5,200 bases of DNA from Candidatus Aenigmatarchaeota archaeon (GTDB lineage Archaea > Aenigmatarchaeota > Aenigmatarchaeia > Aenigmatarchaeales > DAIDAN01), in contig DAIDAN010000047.1 in the NCBI GenBank assembly GCA_027310605.1, positions 1 to 5,200 on the forward strand, given 5' to 3'. A program made the translations under genes and the position numbers. The notes beneath the pieces were generated by a model that made no database searches, was not told the origin of the DNA, and worked only from the letters and a program-made list of their open reading frames with translations. Shown here piece by piece: positions 4,559-5,200 of the stretch (positions are counted from its first letter, which is position 1; every line of letters begins with the position of its first letter).

Positions 4559-5200
4559 CTCTCAACCATAATCGTCTTGGTCTTCGGCGTGAGCGAGTAG
4601 ACGAAGGCTTTGCCGCGCGGCTCGCGCTGCACAAGACCGTCGTCAAGCAGGCGCTTCAGGATGTTGTTTATGGAGCGGATCGCGTGCTCCCTGCTCTGGT
4701 AACCCTCCAGCTGTTCCGCGAGGTCGGAGGGCGAGAGCCAGCTTTTCTGCGAGAGCGCCCCTATCAATTTTTTCTGCTTCAGCGGAAGCTCCCCTATCCT
4801 CTGCTCCGGCTGCTGCACAGCCGCGACGGGCTCCTCTTTTATCTCCCTGTAATCGCCGATGCTTTTCCCGTCAATCTCGCGCAGGTTTTTCTCTATCGCG
4901 TCGTTCACGAGCCTGTCACACAGCTTAAGGATTTCGCGCGGGAACCCGCCCGTCTTTTTGTAAATCTCGCGCACCGCGTCCTCCGTGAACGGCTTTGTCC
5001 CGGAGCCGCCCTCGCTCTCAATCCTTTTCCTTATCAGCTCCGCGGTCTCCGCCTCGGTCAAGGCAAGCAGCCTTATCCGCGAGGTGATGCGCTGGTCGAA
5101 AGTTTCCAAAGTCTGCCTTATCTTGTCCTCAATCAACGGCAAGCCGGCGAGGATGAGCGAGACATTGTCAATCTGGTCAGCGAGAACCCGCAGCCATTCC
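4555..5200 (-). CDS. AAA+ ATPase with C-terminal winged helix, C-terminal part (5' end outside window)
   Basis: The last 214 residues of an AAA+ protein are visible; the frame stays open to the right edge, so an apparent start near 5142 is internal. The visible part begins before the sensor 1 strand, VSLILAG, followed by LPLIEDKIRQTLETFDQRIT. The lid contains IRLLALTEAETAELIRKRI, then AVREIYKKTGGFPREILKLC, in which the arginine of GFPRE is the likely sensor 2. A Glu/Pro/Gln-rich linker leads to a winged helix-turn-helix in about the last 80 residues (KQKKLIGALSQKSWLSPSDL, then INNILKRLLDDGLVQREPRG). The ATPase resembles the ExeA/TniB/Cdc6-like group, and the winged helix suggests DNA binding. 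A replication-initiation or DNA-loading role is inference. The Walker A and B motifs lie outside the window. Codons are GC-rich, as in radA. Confidence 0.75.
   Translation of the reverse strand, partial: EWLRVLADQIDNVSLILAGLPLIEDKIRQTLETFDQRITSRIRLLALTEAETAELIRKRIESEGGSGTKPFTEDAVREIYKKTGGFPREILKLCDRLVNDAIEKNLREIDGKSIGDYREIKEEPVAAVQQPEQRIGELPLKQKKLIGALSQKSWLSPSDLAEQLEGYQSREHAIRSINNILKRLLDDGLVQREPRGKAFVYSLTPKTKTIMVES

Noticed and set aside
1..5200. CRISPR array, insertion sequence or attachment site
   Set aside because: There are no regularly spaced repeats, no transposase motif and no terminal inverted repeats with target duplications. The only direct repeat is the 10-base pair at 808-833.

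Overview
The window looks archaeal. It carries a RadA recombinase of the archaeal type, a replication protein A (RPA)-like single-stranded-DNA-binding protein with a zinc finger, a single-domain PRC-barrel protein, and an archaeal UPF0200-like P-loop kinase. TATA boxes sit about 25 bases upstream of several start codons (leaderless transcripts), while other genes use Shine-Dalgarno sites that match the archaeal 16S tail. The small gene set, AT-rich spacers and a 46-residue membrane protein would suit a DPANN-type genome, but that placement is inference.

Layout. The plus strand starts with the 3' part of an RPA-like gene (to 512). An AT-rich spacer follows (513-885), holding a hairpin, a T-rich tract, a possible decayed small ORF and a short direct repeat. 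radA follows (886-1860). Next come two adjacent small plus-strand genes (1939-2365, frame-disrupted, and 2388-2747). The minus strand then carries a tiny membrane protein (2757-2897), a PRC-barrel protein (3071-3331) and a P-loop kinase (3481-4047). A third small plus-strand gene (4169-4558) diverges from the kinase and overlaps by four bases the end of a minus-strand AAA+ ATPase with a winged helix (4555 to beyond 5200).

RPA, RadA and possibly the AAA+ protein form a DNA replication and recombination theme: RPA coats single strands and RadA forms filaments on them. The PRC-barrel protein may act in division or RNA metabolism, and the kinase may act on nucleotides, but neither role is proven.

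The most unusual content is the set of three small plus-strand genes. I do not recognise them as a known family. By eye they are divergent paralogs of each other, sharing a C-terminal Y-x2-L-x8-R core. Each appears to be read from a leaderless promoter with a TATA-like box at about -28 to -22 and the bases TTCA ending exactly 16 bases before the ATG. One is interrupted by a +1 frame change near an A8 run.
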